64,000 nt of DNA. It comes from Symbiodinium kawagutii (Eukaryota; Sar; Dinophyceae; Suessiales; Symbiodiniaceae). The translations under genes and the position numbers were made by a program. The DNA is taken from assembly GCA_009767595.1 (NCBI GenBank), contig VSDK01020618.1, forward strand, positions 988,611 to 1,052,610, given 5' to 3'. The notes under the pieces are model-generated. The model searched no databases. It was given only the letters and a program-made list of their open reading frames with translations, and had not been told where the DNA came from. Shown here in pieces: positions 52,936-64,000 of this stretch (position 1 is the first letter of the stretch; each line of letters opens with the position of its first letter).

Positions 52936-55900
52936 TTTATTTAGGGCATACAAGATGACAAGCATCTTGAGCCATGGGCTTGTTCACAACACGATTTCGT
53001 TCCTGAGGTGAAAAAATGCTAGCTCTAGCTGTTTGCATTCGCTTTTGAATATTCGGTCAGGCTATAGGTGAAACAAAGGGAAACCATTCAAGTGATGCAC
53101 ACATAGGTGAGTCAGATTCATCAATCCAAAGTCATTATTTCGACTATGCAAAGGGGTGTTCTTGGCAACATGGACTTCCAGTCCATGAATGATTTCAGCA
53201 GCCAACTTGAGCGTGTCAATCATTACTTCTGTAAAACTCGTTGGTTCATAGTTTGTTTTCGTAATTTTTGGCTCAGCGGAGTTTACTTTTGATCCCCTTT
53301 GTGGGGGCTTCCTAGGGGAATGCCCGGCAAGAAAAAGGAGGACACAGGCAGCAGTAGTGCTAAGGGCTCCAAAGCTTCTACTGCTGCACCATCTACAGCA
53401 GCTCTTCCCCTCGAAGACGTTTTTGACAAGGGAATCAACAAAATGAAGGCCTGGTATCCATGGTTGCTCTGATGAAAGCATTTCAGCGATCTATTCTACT
53501 AGAAGAAGTACAGGTTGAAACAACCACATCTTTAATAAATAGTGTTTCGGTGTTACACAAGTGCAAACGAAGCTGGATTCCTGTGTATTCTCCTCATTTA
53601 TCAAGTGTACATACTCTCTGAATTGTGCCTACGTGTGAGATCATGTGAGTAAATTTTGTAGATGTAGCCAGCTGCGTCCTATTTGAGTTCCTTTGGGTGA
53701 AGAATGTTATGTGTGAAATGTGCATCATGCGGGATATTCACTGCAGCTCTCCATCAGGTGAAGTATGCAGAGAAGGTGCTGGATGAGAACAAGAAGGGAA
53801 GCGCTAAGAAAACGAAGAAGAAAGATAAAAAAGAGAAGAAAAAAGACAAGAAAGAGAAGAAAAAAAAAAGAAGAGCAGTAGTAGCTCAAGTTCAGCTAGT
53901 GGTTCAGAACCTACAGAAGAGACTGAGGATGTAGACTTCTACGAAGACCTTCAAATGCAATGTGGTCTGAAACCAAAGCACATGAGCACCAAAGATATGG
54001 TTCGTCTTGATGACTTGAAGCCAGTAGCTTGGTTGAAGCTTGGGAACCCAACTTTTAGCACTAATAATTCCATTAAATTGTACGGGTCACGTAGAGGAAA
54101 TATCTTTAATAAGGATTCCAAAGCATTGTAAGATGGTTAGTGACCCAGGACTCAGAAATCACACTTTCCAGGGAGTATTGTCCAAGCGGGAGGGGGAAAT
54201 GGTAGCATGACCAAGTCAACATTCAGCCACTGACTGATCCCTCGGCTAGGGTAATTGTTGCGTGCACTTATTTGATACATGGTAATATCAAATTGGTGTC
54301 CAACTATGTTTTCCTATTGCAAACCGTAGGTCCTGCCATACCAAGCTATCTTATATATCTATCAAGTACACTTCGAACTAAAATGAACATAACTCATTCT
54401 AAGACATGCCATGGTTATCTAATGTTGTCTGTTTGTTTCTGTATCATAGTGTCTTTAGTTATCAACATATCAAACTATTGGTTGTTTGCGTTAGGTTTGT
54501 CCCCATCTTGGCATTTGTTGATGCATCTATGTATGCCTCGAGATGTTTTTTTCTGTATGTATTTTCATGCATTAATATGTTATCATTCATCAATTTGTTG
54601 TATCTGTGTAGCTATCATCTCTTTGTTCATGTTTTGTTCATGTATCTATTTATTCACTGTACTTGCAGTGCGGTCCCTGGGGAAAAAGGCCTTACCAGCA
54701 ACCGACCGACTGAGGAGCAAATGCTCTATCTCATCGCCTACCCGAGTTGCCACATTCCCAATATGAGTGTGATGGATCTCTTCGAGATTGGGGGCGAGCT
54801 CACAGGACTGCGACGCAAGGAGAGCGCAGGAATCAAACGGGGTGATGGCAACCAGGAAAATGCTAAACGCTTGGCAAAGCAATGTGAAGATGCATCAGAA
54901 GGTACATGGAAGAAACGGATTCTGAAGCTGGTGAAGTTTCTAGTCAAAAAGTATTAGCAATCCAAACCAATCCAACAGGAGTCTTTTACTTGATGGCTGA
55001 AGGACTAGATGTAAGATATATGATAGCATCGACAAACAGCATTTTGTGAATATTCGATTGCAATAACTAACAGTGGCAGAACTTGCAAGAAACCTGGCCA
55101 TAGGTGCAAACTTGTCAGTGTTCAAAGGGGTCTGTATGTATGTATGTATGTATGTATGTATGTATGTATGTATGTATGCAAAGATGGATGGATGGATGGA
55201 TGGATGGATGGATGGATGGATGGGTGGATGCATGGATGGTTGGATGGATGGATGGATGGATGGATGGATGGATGGATGGATGGATGTGTAAAATTACATG
55301 GTTCTACAATACCCATGGCAGAGAGAGTTTTACATACAATCGGACATACACAAAGCCCAACAATGGCTTTGGCTCAAGACTGGCTCAAGGACAAAAAGAA
55401 CAGAGTCACAAGTGCGTGCAGGGTACAAGCGGTACGATAAGCAAAACCACCCAGTGATACAATCAGGGTAGAAACAACAGTGAAACTTTACAGGATGGAT
55501 GGATGGATGGATGGATGGATGAAATGTAAATAGGGGCCCTGAATCTGGACAGGAGCCCGAATCTGGAAAGGAGCGTTTAATCTAGATTGGAGGTTTGAAT
55601 TTAGATGGGGGCCTTGAATCTAGATAGGGGATTTGAATCTAGATAGGAGCCTTGAATCTAGATGGGAGCCCTGGATCTAGATGGGAGCCCTGCATGGATG
55701 GATGGATGGATGGATGGTAGCTTTGCTTAATGCACCGCTTGTCCCATACACGCACTTGTACTCTGTCCTTCTTGTCTGACCTTGAATTGTCAAACGGCTC
55801 AAGGATGTATAAAGTGTCACTGTTGTTTCAGACCCTGATTGCGTCGCTTGGTGGTTTTGCTTAACGTACCGCTTGTCCCCTGTACGCACTTGTACTCTAT

Positions 55901-57770
55901 CCTTTTTGTATGACCTTGAATTGTCAAATGGCTCAAGGCCTTGTAGTGGATCGCAGTGTATGCAATATGTATTGTACCGTTTCATCATCATCATGGTTGA
56001 CACAGCTGCAAAGAGACATGAAGAGTATCTTTTAAACATATACATAGACATATACATTGGCATAAAGTGTGTTACACAAAGACACGAAGACTTACACATA
56101 TACGCCTGTACACACCTATGTTACATGTTTACAAACAGTGCATCACCAAATGCCACCTGAACCAAGGTTACTTGCAGACAAGAACGGGAAGTCAACCATG
56201 TGCAACTTTGAATCGTTGCAAGCACTTCGAAAAAGCATTTGCACCAAGGTGCAGGGGCGAATCAAGGCCGACCCAGACTTGGCAGACAGGGCAAAACAGG
56301 CAGTACAGGTACTGAAACAAGAGGCTACTGCTGAACTGAAAGAGTGGAACAAGCGTCTCATCAAAAAGAAACACGATTTCCAGAAACAGCTCCTGAAGAA
56401 AGCTCACGATATCCATGCTAAGAAGAGACGCAAAGCTGAGAAGAAGGAGGAGACATCAGACTCAGAGACTAGCAGGAAGGATAAGGAGAAGGCAAAGAAA
56501 AAGAAGCGTAAAAGCAAAAAAACATCCTCTGAAGATTCAGGAGAGGAGGACGAGGAGAAGGCGGAGGAGAATGATGAGAATGATGATGATGAAGAAGAAG
56601 AAGACGAGGAGAAATCAGACAAGTCCGACGAGGTTTCAGAGGAGGACAAGAGCGAGGAGTCTGAGGACTTAGTGTTTGCTCCACCGAAGGAAAAACAAAA
56701 TCCTCAGGGGCCCAGTGATGACCAGGACCTGTTCAAGAACCCACGTTTCTCACCATCAAGCCGGGGAGCTGACACCCCCACCACTACAGATCCAAAGGAA
56801 GAGAAAATCTCAGATGAGCTATGTGAGATGTTGTGTCACGCGGTTGAGGAAAACTTCAAACAAAGTTCAGTGCCATGGTTCATATCAACATGTTGTTTTC
56901 TTTTGTAGGCTGGGCTTACTTTATGGTGTGTTTGTTTTATGTGAGTGATGCATTGACTAATTAATCATACACTTCAACATGTGGGAATATTTGATTCTAA
57001 CATCTACTGAGTACGAGAGTAGAATAGGTTATCCCATGGTGCATTAGTAGCTAAGCTATTTAGTTTAATAAGATCGCATTACCTCATTGATCTTGACTAA
57101 TACTATACTATCTGAGGACATGGCACTCTTTCACAAGCTGTTGGTCGCCTTGGGCATTAAGACTCCTACGCAGCTGTTGGGGAGGGTCTTTGAGATCAAG
57201 GATGAGAGTGCTGCAGACTCCATTCCTTTAGAGAAGGTGAATTGCAGCCTCTTCCTGAAGGGAACTCCCCAGGGTGCAGCGTTGTTTGGCCAACTTAGCT
57301 TCCAAGGGAAAATGGCCGGGTCTGCAGTGATTAAGGACATCCTGCTCAATCCTGCTGAATCTGGACCAGGGCTTCAAAACAGTTTGGTGGCTGTGGTTGG
57401 GTGGTTCAATACTCCATTAAGAATATTGTATATTGTTTAATTATTTTGTTTCTACCATGAGCCTTTAAAAGCATGTTGAAATGGATATAGGGTTCCAAGA
57501 TTTGATTTAGATTTTTTTTTGAAAGTTGGAATCCCAACCCATGCCAACATGTGACCATCCATCCAGGATGATTATTGGGCCATCATCGACCCTGGTGCCA
57601 CTGACACTGCTCGGGAAATCAATTTTGACCAACCAGAGGCTAAGGAGGATCAGGGGGAAGACTGTGCCCCTGCGCCAGCAGCTTCTGGTGTTGAGGGTGG
57701 TGCTGAGAGTGGGCAGGATTCCAATGAGGGAAAGAAAGAACAGCTGTCTGTAGAGTTGCTTTCTAAGTAA
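52660..57770 (+). CDS. Unrecognised multi-exon gene, lysine/acid-rich product
   Basis: Exons: 52,660-about 52,935 ([20 protein letters not shown]), 53,316-53,453 ([16 protein letters not shown]), 53,758-about 54,065 ([14 protein letters not shown] then a Lys run and Ser run), 54,670-about 54,901 ([19 protein letters not shown]), 56,178-about 56,865 (long charged coiled coil), 57,117-57,387 ([20 protein letters not shown]) and 57,567-57,770 ([14 protein letters not shown], then an acidic tail to TAA). I do not recognise the family. The basic and acidic low-complexity blocks suggest a nuclear or scaffold protein, which is only a guess. Introns are T-rich with TGTA/GGAT repeats. A 10-A run at 53,860 breaks the frame of exon 3. 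Exon 1 and exon 2 could each start a separate transcript. Confidence 0.6.
53316..53453 (+). CDS. Exon [20 protein letters not shown]
   Basis: TAG acceptor; [17 protein letters not shown] ends at GTATCC. Confidence 0.6.
53758..54065 (+). CDS. Exon with lysine run and a 1-base frame break
   Basis: [20 protein letters not shown] reads into a 10-A run at about 53,860. Beyond it the sensible frame is shifted by one base ([39 protein letters not shown]). Indel, assembly error or slippage. Confidence 0.6.
54670..54901 (+). CDS. Exon [20 protein letters not shown]
   Basis: TTGCAG acceptor after a T-rich intron; [26 protein letters not shown] donor at about 54,902, or TAG at 54,955. Confidence 0.65.
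55133..55290. repeat. (GTAT)n followed by (GGAT)n
   Basis: Two adjacent tetranucleotide arrays in an intron; shorter (GGAT)n runs recur at 55,494 to 55,521 and 55,693 to 55,718. Confidence 0.95.
55330..55945. repeat. Inverted and tandem repeat unit (GGTACAAGCGGTACGATAAGC family)
   Basis: A unit of about 125 bases occurs once at 55,340-55,490 and, in inverse orientation, twice at about 55,727-55,945 (CTTACCGCTTGTCCC, GACCTTGAATTGTCAAA). The arms flank a minisatellite at 55,540-55,690 with a period of about 21 bases (GAATCTAGATGGGAGCCCT). Confidence 0.7.
56178..56865 (+). CDS. Exon: charged coiled coil
   Basis: [40 protein letters not shown], then alternating Lys-rich and Glu/Asp-rich blocks, [15 protein letters not shown] and [19 protein letters not shown]. 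Strongly helical and charged. Confidence 0.7.
57117..57387 (+). CDS. Exon [20 protein letters not shown]
   Basis: Globular-looking: [42 protein letters not shown] donor near 57,388. Confidence 0.65.
57567..57770 (+). CDS. Terminal exon with acidic tail
   Basis: CAG acceptor; [20 protein letters not shown], then Ala/Pro/Glu-rich to TAA. Confidence 0.65.
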   Translation, partial: DDYWAIIDPGATDTAREINFDQPEAKEDQGEDCAPAPAASGVEGGAESGQDSNEGKKEQLSVELLSK

Positions 57771-58799
57771 ACTAGCTTAGATCAGGGGGCCCAGGATCGC
57801 GACGAACGCGACGACGCGACGGAGGCAAAAACACAAAGGTCGGTGTGTGAACGGGCTGTCTCCGGTTTGCGGACTGGCTGAATTCCAACGGTACAGCTTG
57901 TACTCTCCAGGGATTACCACCACAAAAAAATAAATAAAAAAACAAAAAAAACAGAAACCATTGAGATGGGCACGAACCATTGAGAAGGAAACGTAGCAAT
58001 GTGTTGTGGTATTTACATAGTTCGGAGTCAAGTGCTCTTCTCCGGGGTATGTATCCATCTCCGGGTGTTTTTTTTTCTTTTTTTTTTTTTTGGCTGTCCT
58101 TTGGCTGTCGCTGCTTTCCCTTGAGAACTTTGGGAAGGAACCATATCAGTATCAGTGTGTGAACTAGAAATTGGATCCAACCAGAAGGAATTTTGAATCC
58201 CCAGGAAATGTTCGACAAGGGAATGCGACTGCACGACTGTACGACTATCTAATTAATACCACCTGGGAATTACCAAGGAAATTGATGGCACATTGGGAAG
58301 CCACGGATTGGGAATGCGACTGTACGACTGTGCACCAAGTGAGGGCAGTCTTTTTGACAAAAACCAACAACATTTGGTGTCACCCCTCGAAAGTGGTTGG
58401 GTACATTTTATGATTTGGTCTGTTTTGGAATTCTTTGATGCATATTCAACTGAGTCTATTAATCGATTGGCAGCATTGATGTAACATTGAAATGTTTAAT
58501 GTGCACTGTGGAATGCAACAAAGCCATGAATCGAATCTCGAGGTTCTGGCCCAGGAGTTGGAACTTTTTTGATGATGCGCACACAGTAGTCACAAACACA
58601 AATTTGCCATGAAAAACAATTGGAAACATTTGGGTCGTGCAGCCCTTACGTAGCCAAGTAATGCAATGCACAAGGACTAATACTAAAAAGCAAACATGCT
58701 GCTATTGCATAGCAAAGACAGGACCCATGAAACATGTTATTAGTGTGTAAACTGTTTGCCCAGTGTATACATACATTACAATTGTGTTTTTGGCCAATC
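57771..58799. other. Intergenic region between the two right-hand genes
   Basis: Contains poly-T at 58,069-58,092, a CGACGAACGCGACGACGCGACGG patch at 57,798, and a repeated word GGGAATGCGACTG (58,219 and 58,309). No exon supported. Confidence 0.5.
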
Positions 58800-58945
58800 A
58801 TGGCTGCAGCCGACCATGATGGAGCTGCTGCTGGGAACATGGACAAACCGGTTGTCCCATTCCTTGTGGGTTCAGAGAATGAGGAACCGATGCTACGACA
58901 AAAAACATGTTGGGAGATGTTTGTTCGTTTTACAATAAAATCATT
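58800..58945 (+). CDS. First exon MAAADHDGAAAGNMDKPVVP
   Basis: ATG in AATCATGGCT context; PFLVGSENEEPMLRQKTCWE follows. Donor not fixed. Confidence 0.6.
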
Positions 58946-61900
58946 GTCAAACTTATGTGGTAATACAACCCCCACAGTCACAATACCCCTGAAAGGAAAA
59001 GCAGAAAGATCTCATGCAGCTCCTGCAGCTGCTTCGAAAACATGCGGGTGATGAGACAAAATTTGGGACATACCTCAAGGCCTTGGACACAGCTATCGAG
59101 AAGAAACTCCCACTGGACGGCAAGGTGATTGAAAGGAGTATGCTGACCCAGTGTTTATCAGAAGTTCGATCAATCTGCGAATTCCCCATTCGACCTGAAC
59201 CAGTCACAGCTCGGAACAACAAATCCATTTTCCAGGAAAAGTTAGACAAGTGGCTTTCCACCGAAGAAAGAGATCCTGAAGTTGTTGGGTTTCAACTGCT
59301 CTACATGCGGGGATCCAATGGAGTCTACACCCTGGCCAAGGAGTTGTGTGGATTGGGACTACCCTCAAATAAGTTTGGTTTGTCGTCTCTCCTCAATTCA
59401 CACATACTTATGAGAACTATTCCATCAAAACATATTAACATAAACAGTTTCTCCAATGGATCAGTAGTGATGTGCACATATATGTGTAAATACTACTTGA
59501 CAAATAAATATACATCTAATAATACAAGAGCTTTACACACGTACATAAATACACAGGTAGAGAGATAGATATACATGGAAATCGACCTTTACTTACACGT
59601 GTATAATATACATAGGTGCATATATAAATATAAAGAAAGGTACTGTTGTAATATATGTTCACAAAATTGGGACATTATCAACGCGTGTAATAACAGTATA
59701 TAATATAGACTTTGGGGAATACGTAAATCATTCTAGGTTCCAGTTAGTTGTTTATTGTATCTATTTATCAGTCATTAAGTTTGTTTTGTGGTGTATTTAT
59801 CTTACCGACTTGTTTATGTATGCATTAGGTTATGCATCTATTTATCTAAAGTTGTGTTTTATGTATCTATCTATTTTCTCTATGTATTTGATTTGTTTAT
59901 TCATGTGTTTGTTTTTGTATTCATTCAGTTTTGTATTTATCCATTTGCTTACAGTACAAGTATTTCTTCTGGGGGCGTGGACGGGTCTTGGAGGGGTCTT
60001 GCAAGGGTCATCCTGGTAGAAGCAGGCATTGTTGTATGCATTTATGTGGTTACTTTGGTAGTCTTTCAGGCAAAAAAAGAACATGTTTGTTTTTTAATTT
60101 GGATGCATCTGTTATGTATTGATCCAAGTGATGATGTACCTACTAAATTTGATTATGTGTTTGTTTAATATTGTTAGTGCTTTTAGTATCTACTCTATTA
60201 TTGTTCCACCTTATCTATGTACTGATCAGTCTATCTATTTATGCATTTGTGTTTGTGTCTATGAAGGTATCTTTTAGTTTATGTAGTATTTACTTACTTC
60301 TGTATGTTTTTAATTAGGTATGTATTTCTGTATTGTATCTTAGCTATTTATGTATGCCTTCTGTCTATTGATCTATTTGAATGCATTGGTCCATTTGTTT
60401 ATTGATGCATCTATATCTGTTTGTTTATTGTATGCAGTTATTTATGTAACTATGTGTTTGTTTATTGTGGATTTCTGTATTGGTATATTGTTAGATGTAT
60501 ATATGCATTGCATATTATATGTATTGTTTTTGTATTGACTCATTGTTGTATTATTATGAGTGAATTCTATGTATGTGCATCATCTAATTATGTATCTATT
60601 GTATGTATTTAGTCGTTATTGGATTATTGGCCCAATGCTAACTATTTCTACAGAAGGTGTTTCTTGCGCACTGATAAATTCATCATGTTCTCAATGAAAC
60701 CAATCATTTTTAATTTTGTTATATAACCGTGTGTTCTCTCCTTCTGGAGAAAGCAGGGTTGAATTATGGATGGGCCCTGCAGATCAATGCATGCGGTCGC
60801 TATCGCAACGATGGGTATGAGTTCATGTGGATTACAAGCGATGTGTGGGGACAGTTGTCTATGAACGTCTCCTTTTCAAGGTGGCATGGAAGGAACTTGC
60901 CTAGCCTCATGGATTTGGCTGAGAAATGGGAGATTGGTGAGACCCACATGATTCGAAGCTCAACATACAAGGGGGAGAACCAGGTGTCGACATTGCCTGG
61001 GTTTCGCTACGATGCAGTCTCCACTTTGGGGATGTTCCTGGTAGTTGGAACGCTTGCCCAAGTCCGTGGGCTAGCGGGACCTGTTCAGCAGAAGCTTTTG
61101 GCTTTGCTGCATGAAGCATTGCGGTATGCCATTTTCCCTGATGGCCTCAGCTTTCTACCCGAGATCATTTTGACAGTTGAAGATGGCCGAACATCAATGA
61201 AACCATGGTTGGCTACTCTGCCTCGATCTGAAAAATCTGTGATCAAAACAAGGATGGGGTGATGGAAACAAGGTTGGGTTTATTTATTGTGATAAGTATC
61301 AGTATAATATAAGTGTTTCATTGTTGGTCTACATTCTACATATGTATAAATTAATTTGGTTAGCATCACTCATTTTATTAGTTCATTCATTCACTTACTA
61401 ATTCATTCATTCATTTATTTATTTATTTTCATTCATTCATTCATTAATTCATTCATTCAGTCAGTCATTCAGTCACTCATTCATTCATTCATTCATTGTT
61501 CCATTAGTCTCCTGCTATGTATTCATTCGTATATTCGTTTCGGTATGTATGTCTTTGCTTGCCCCCTGAAAGGTGGGAGAACACTACATCTCTTGGAGCG
61601 AGCAGACACAACATCTCATCGACGTTCCATGTTGCAGACATGCTTTTCTTTTGGTTGCGGCAGCCACATGGTTCTCTTGAAACCGATGTTTGTCGTATCC
61701 AGAAGCGCTTGATTCATCTTTGTGCTCAGGCAGTGGAGTTGGCATTCAATGCCAACAAAGTGCCACTTGCAACTCAGCCACCTGTTGTTCTTGAAAACGA
61801 CACCCATGCTGCTTTGAGTGATTGGACAGCTTCCAAGTCGAGATCCCAGGCAGCCGAAGAACTACGAGGTGAGTTGTTGAGAAGATTCATGACCAAAAGC

Positions 61901-64000
61901 ACTGGATTCATATCAGGGATCGAGCACCAAGAGAACAAGAACATCAATGGACTTGGTGGAGAGGGCATGGCAAATTCAGCTGCAGCAATTCAAGCTGCAT
62001 CGCAGATGTCCACGGCCTATTTCTTGAAGGCTTCCGAAGCTTTGATGGACAAAATGTCCAAGCAACAGTACAAGCATCTGGCTTGTTACTTTGACTCATC
62101 AGCTATTTGCAAGTTCAATGTGATGGAACTCCATTTGAGCTGCGATGGGCTCCTGGTTGCTTCACCGCTCTCCCTCTTGCCTCAATTGAAGCAGCCATTT
62201 GAGAAGTCTGCAGAGGAGTGCCTGCAAGCCATCCAAGACGTTGAGATGCCAGGGCCCCTTCACGAGCTGTCGAAGGATGATGCAGCTGCGCAGAAGAGTA
62301 CTGTTGTCCAGAAGGACAAAGCTGCATCGAGGATCAAGATGTTGGGGCTGAACCAATCCATCAAGTACCTGCTCAGCATGCAACTTTCAGACATGGAGCC
62401 CAGCATTAAGCTTCGCCCACCCAAAGGTCAAGAGCAGAGATGCTACCACACGGACTCATCTGGCATTTCAAGGGCTTTCCTCTGGAATGCAATCACCAAG
62501 CAGACAGTGTGGCAAAGCACCAATGCCATTGGAATCGATCGGGTGGTCAGATTGTCATCCCTGACAGATGAAGGAGAAACAGCTGCCCCTTTGTCGCTGA
62601 TGAATGCAGGGTTGGCCATCATGGCTCACCGAGACAGCCAACACAAGTGGTTCAACGAGATGAAACTGGCCACGCAGGAGCATCCACAGATTGATGAGGC
62701 CATCAAGTCAGTCTTCTTGATTTTGAACTATGAGAATGCACCTTGGAATTCTGGATTGTTTGGACGAAAAATGAAAGATTTGAACACCCATGTTGGGCAG
62801 CTCCAGTTTCCAACAGTGCTGCTAGACATTTGTGCGCCTGGCATCATGAGCGACTTGCAGCTACCGCCAGATACAACACATGAGACCATCGCAAACATTC
62901 TGGTGGAATATGCAGAGACCAATGGGCGCAGCCTTCATGCAGGGCTACAAGGCGACCACAAGACAGGAAGATGGGGCTTGTTTGTGGACTCTTTCTACAA
63001 GCTCAAGCGCGTTTGGCACATTCGTTTGTTCATGTTTCTCCTGGCATTGGCCTTGGAAGGCACCAGTCCATGGGCAGCCATTGCGGGAGCTCTGGCAGAC
63101 CCGGGCATGGCCATCACACCACGTGTGCTTCGTGCCTCTTGTCTTGGGAGCTGTGGCTGGATAGCTCTGCCAGGGTCCAAGTACCAATTTTTCAGATGAT
63201 AAGATGTTCCAGAAATCAATGAACACATTGACCCATGAAATATTATCAAGTATTTGAATCTATGTATGCAATCTAAATTGTATTTAGCACATTATATTGT
63301 TTGTATCTATCATCAATGTATGTTTCCATCTGTTTGTGCATCTTTCCATTTGTTTGTTTGTGAATTTATTAGGCTATAGTATATCATCTTTTTATTTACC
63401 CATTTGTTTATGTCATCTATCCATCTCTTATTTATCTACTTTTGTAACTCTTATTTTGGTTATGTATCCATTTCTTTATGTACGTACCTACTGATTGAAT
63501 TAGGTTTTCCAGGATTGTTTATCCATCCAAAGTGTCGTTTGTGAATGGTTGATAGGACCAAGCGCTTCAGGTCTCCACTGTCTTGGCCACGCATTGAGGC
63601 TTTGGTGGACCCAAAGGCTTTGGCCTGTGCAAAGAGTGCGTACTACTGCCTGCAGCCATTGAGGGAATTGCAAGCGATCGAGGTCTGGCTGAACGAATGA
63701 TTTGTTGTTTCCTATCCAATTGTTTCCTTGCTGTTGCTTTGCAAGAACTGCCTTTATCCACAACTAATCAAAAAACATCAAGCAATGCATTTAAGTGGAT
63801 CTTTCATTGGGTTGCTGCTGCTTCCAGGGTTATTGAGTATTGTGGCAGGCCAAAGATGACAAGAGTCCTGGGTCAGCTTACGCCCTGGTTCGTTATGTGG
63901 CAACCCAGTGGGAAGACTTGCTGCTGAAAACAATGAGGAGTGCATTGTCGCCCTGTCACCTGGAAGACATTGCTGCATTCCAGTGCGAAGATGTTTTGAC
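58800..64000 (+). CDS. Unrecognised multi-exon gene, 3' end off window
   Basis: Exons: 58,800-about 58,945 (MAAADHDGAAAGNMDKPVVP), 58,999-about 59,365, 59,955-60,015, about 60,759-61,258, 61,572-about 63,190 (the largest, about 540 codons), 63,558-63,700 and about 63,878-64,000. The big exon has HVADMLFFWLRQPHGSLETD, YFDSSAICKFNVMELHLSC, LDICAPGIMSDLQLPPDTTH and a hydrophobic stretch IRLFMFLLALALEGTSPWAA. No family is recognised. Good GC content, codon-like structure and AG acceptors after T-rich introns support a real gene. It could be a dinoflagellate-specific family or an old mobile-element product. Phase across all junctions was not checked. Confidence 0.6.
58999..59365 (+). CDS. Exon EKQKDLMQLLQLLRKHAGDE
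   Basis: AAG acceptor; GKVIERSMLTQCLSEVRSIC, LDKWLSTEERDPEVVGFQLL, TLAKELCGLGLPSNK. Helical. Confidence 0.68.
59955..60015 (+). CDS. Short exon YKYFFWGRGRVLEGSCKGHP
   Basis: ACAG acceptor after a T-rich intron; GTAGAA donor. Confidence 0.55.
60759..61258 (+). CDS. Exon GLNYGWALQINACGRYRNDG
   Basis: AGCAG acceptor; FRYDAVSTLGMFLVVGTLAQ and YAIFPDGLSFLPEIILTVED. The frame reaches TGA at 61,260; a donor just before it is likely. Confidence 0.65.
61375..61500 (+). repeat. (ATTC)n intron repeat
   Basis: CATTCATTCATTTATTTATT-type tetranucleotide array just upstream of the acceptor at 61,572. Confidence 0.9.
61572..63190 (+). CDS. Largest exon, about 540 codons
   Basis: AAAG acceptor after an ATTC-repeat intron. 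One unbroken frame to TGA at 63,197, with many Met, Leu and Ala helices and the segment SAAAIQAASQMSTAYFLKAS. No domain recognised. Confidence 0.75.
63558..63700 (+). CDS. Exon TKRFRSPLSWPRIEALVDPK
   Basis: ATAG acceptor; ALACAKSAYYCLQPLRELQA then TGA at 63,698-63,700 unless spliced earlier. Confidence 0.55.
63878..64000 (+). CDS. Partial exon at the window edge
   Basis: TCAG acceptor; YALVRYVATQWEDLLLKTMR and SPCHLEDIAAFQCEDVL, open to the edge. Confidence 0.6.

Noticed and set aside
55073-55457. Reading with repeated WMDG and its antisense HPSIHPSI
   Set aside because: Artefact of (GGAT)n and (GTAT)n arrays.
1-64000. tRNA, rRNA, snRNA genes
   Set aside because: I saw no cloverleaf A/B box pair or rRNA-like conserved stretch by eye; this is not a computed search.

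Overview
The window looks like nuclear DNA of a dinoflagellate, probably a Symbiodiniaceae-like alga. Long blocks of genes share one strand. Exons are very short (28 to 140 bases) and sit in long repeat-filled introns. Conserved reading frames join only if GC and GA splice donors are accepted as well as GT, a known dinoflagellate trait. A tyrosine-recombinase retrotransposon and dinoflagellate-type gene families of unknown function are also present. Two 10-base N gaps (21,587 and 38,598) mark scaffold joins.

The left 38.7 kb is read entirely on the minus strand. In transcription order it holds the middle part of a GH63-like glycosidase (about 38.7 to 32.1 kb), a Cof-type HAD phosphatase (31.5 to 24.0 kb), a GH5 glycosidase (23.9 to 22.0 kb) and two paralogues of NAD-dependent glycerol-3-phosphate dehydrogenase (about 21.3 to 10.3 kb and 7.9 kb to beyond the left edge). 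I traced most GPDH exons base by base. All joined junctions from 7,924 to 578 in the first copy, and most junctions of the second, keep phase. Together these enzymes suggest a glycerol or sugar-osmolyte theme, which is inference. The introns are full of CCATCA/TGATGG repeats and at least three families of short inverted-repeat elements. One of these elements makes up almost all of a GH5 intron.

Transcription switches strand near 38.7 to 39.2 kb. The right part is plus strand: a small gene at 39.2 to 43.1 kb with a P-x-C...ENP arrangement like a cytosine-methylase fold, then two unrecognised multi-exon genes (52.7 to 57.8 kb and 58.8 kb to beyond the right edge). Their introns are of a different kind, rich in TGTA, TTTA and ATTC.

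Between them (44,987 to 51,966) a tyrosine-recombinase retrotransposon lies on the minus strand. It has gag-like, reverse transcriptase, methylase-like, RNase H and recombinase regions, bounded by split direct repeats in the PAT/Ngaro layout. It carries a 191-bp tandem duplication, a TGA in frame and frame changes, so this copy is probably inactive. I saw no rRNA, tRNA or CRISPR array.
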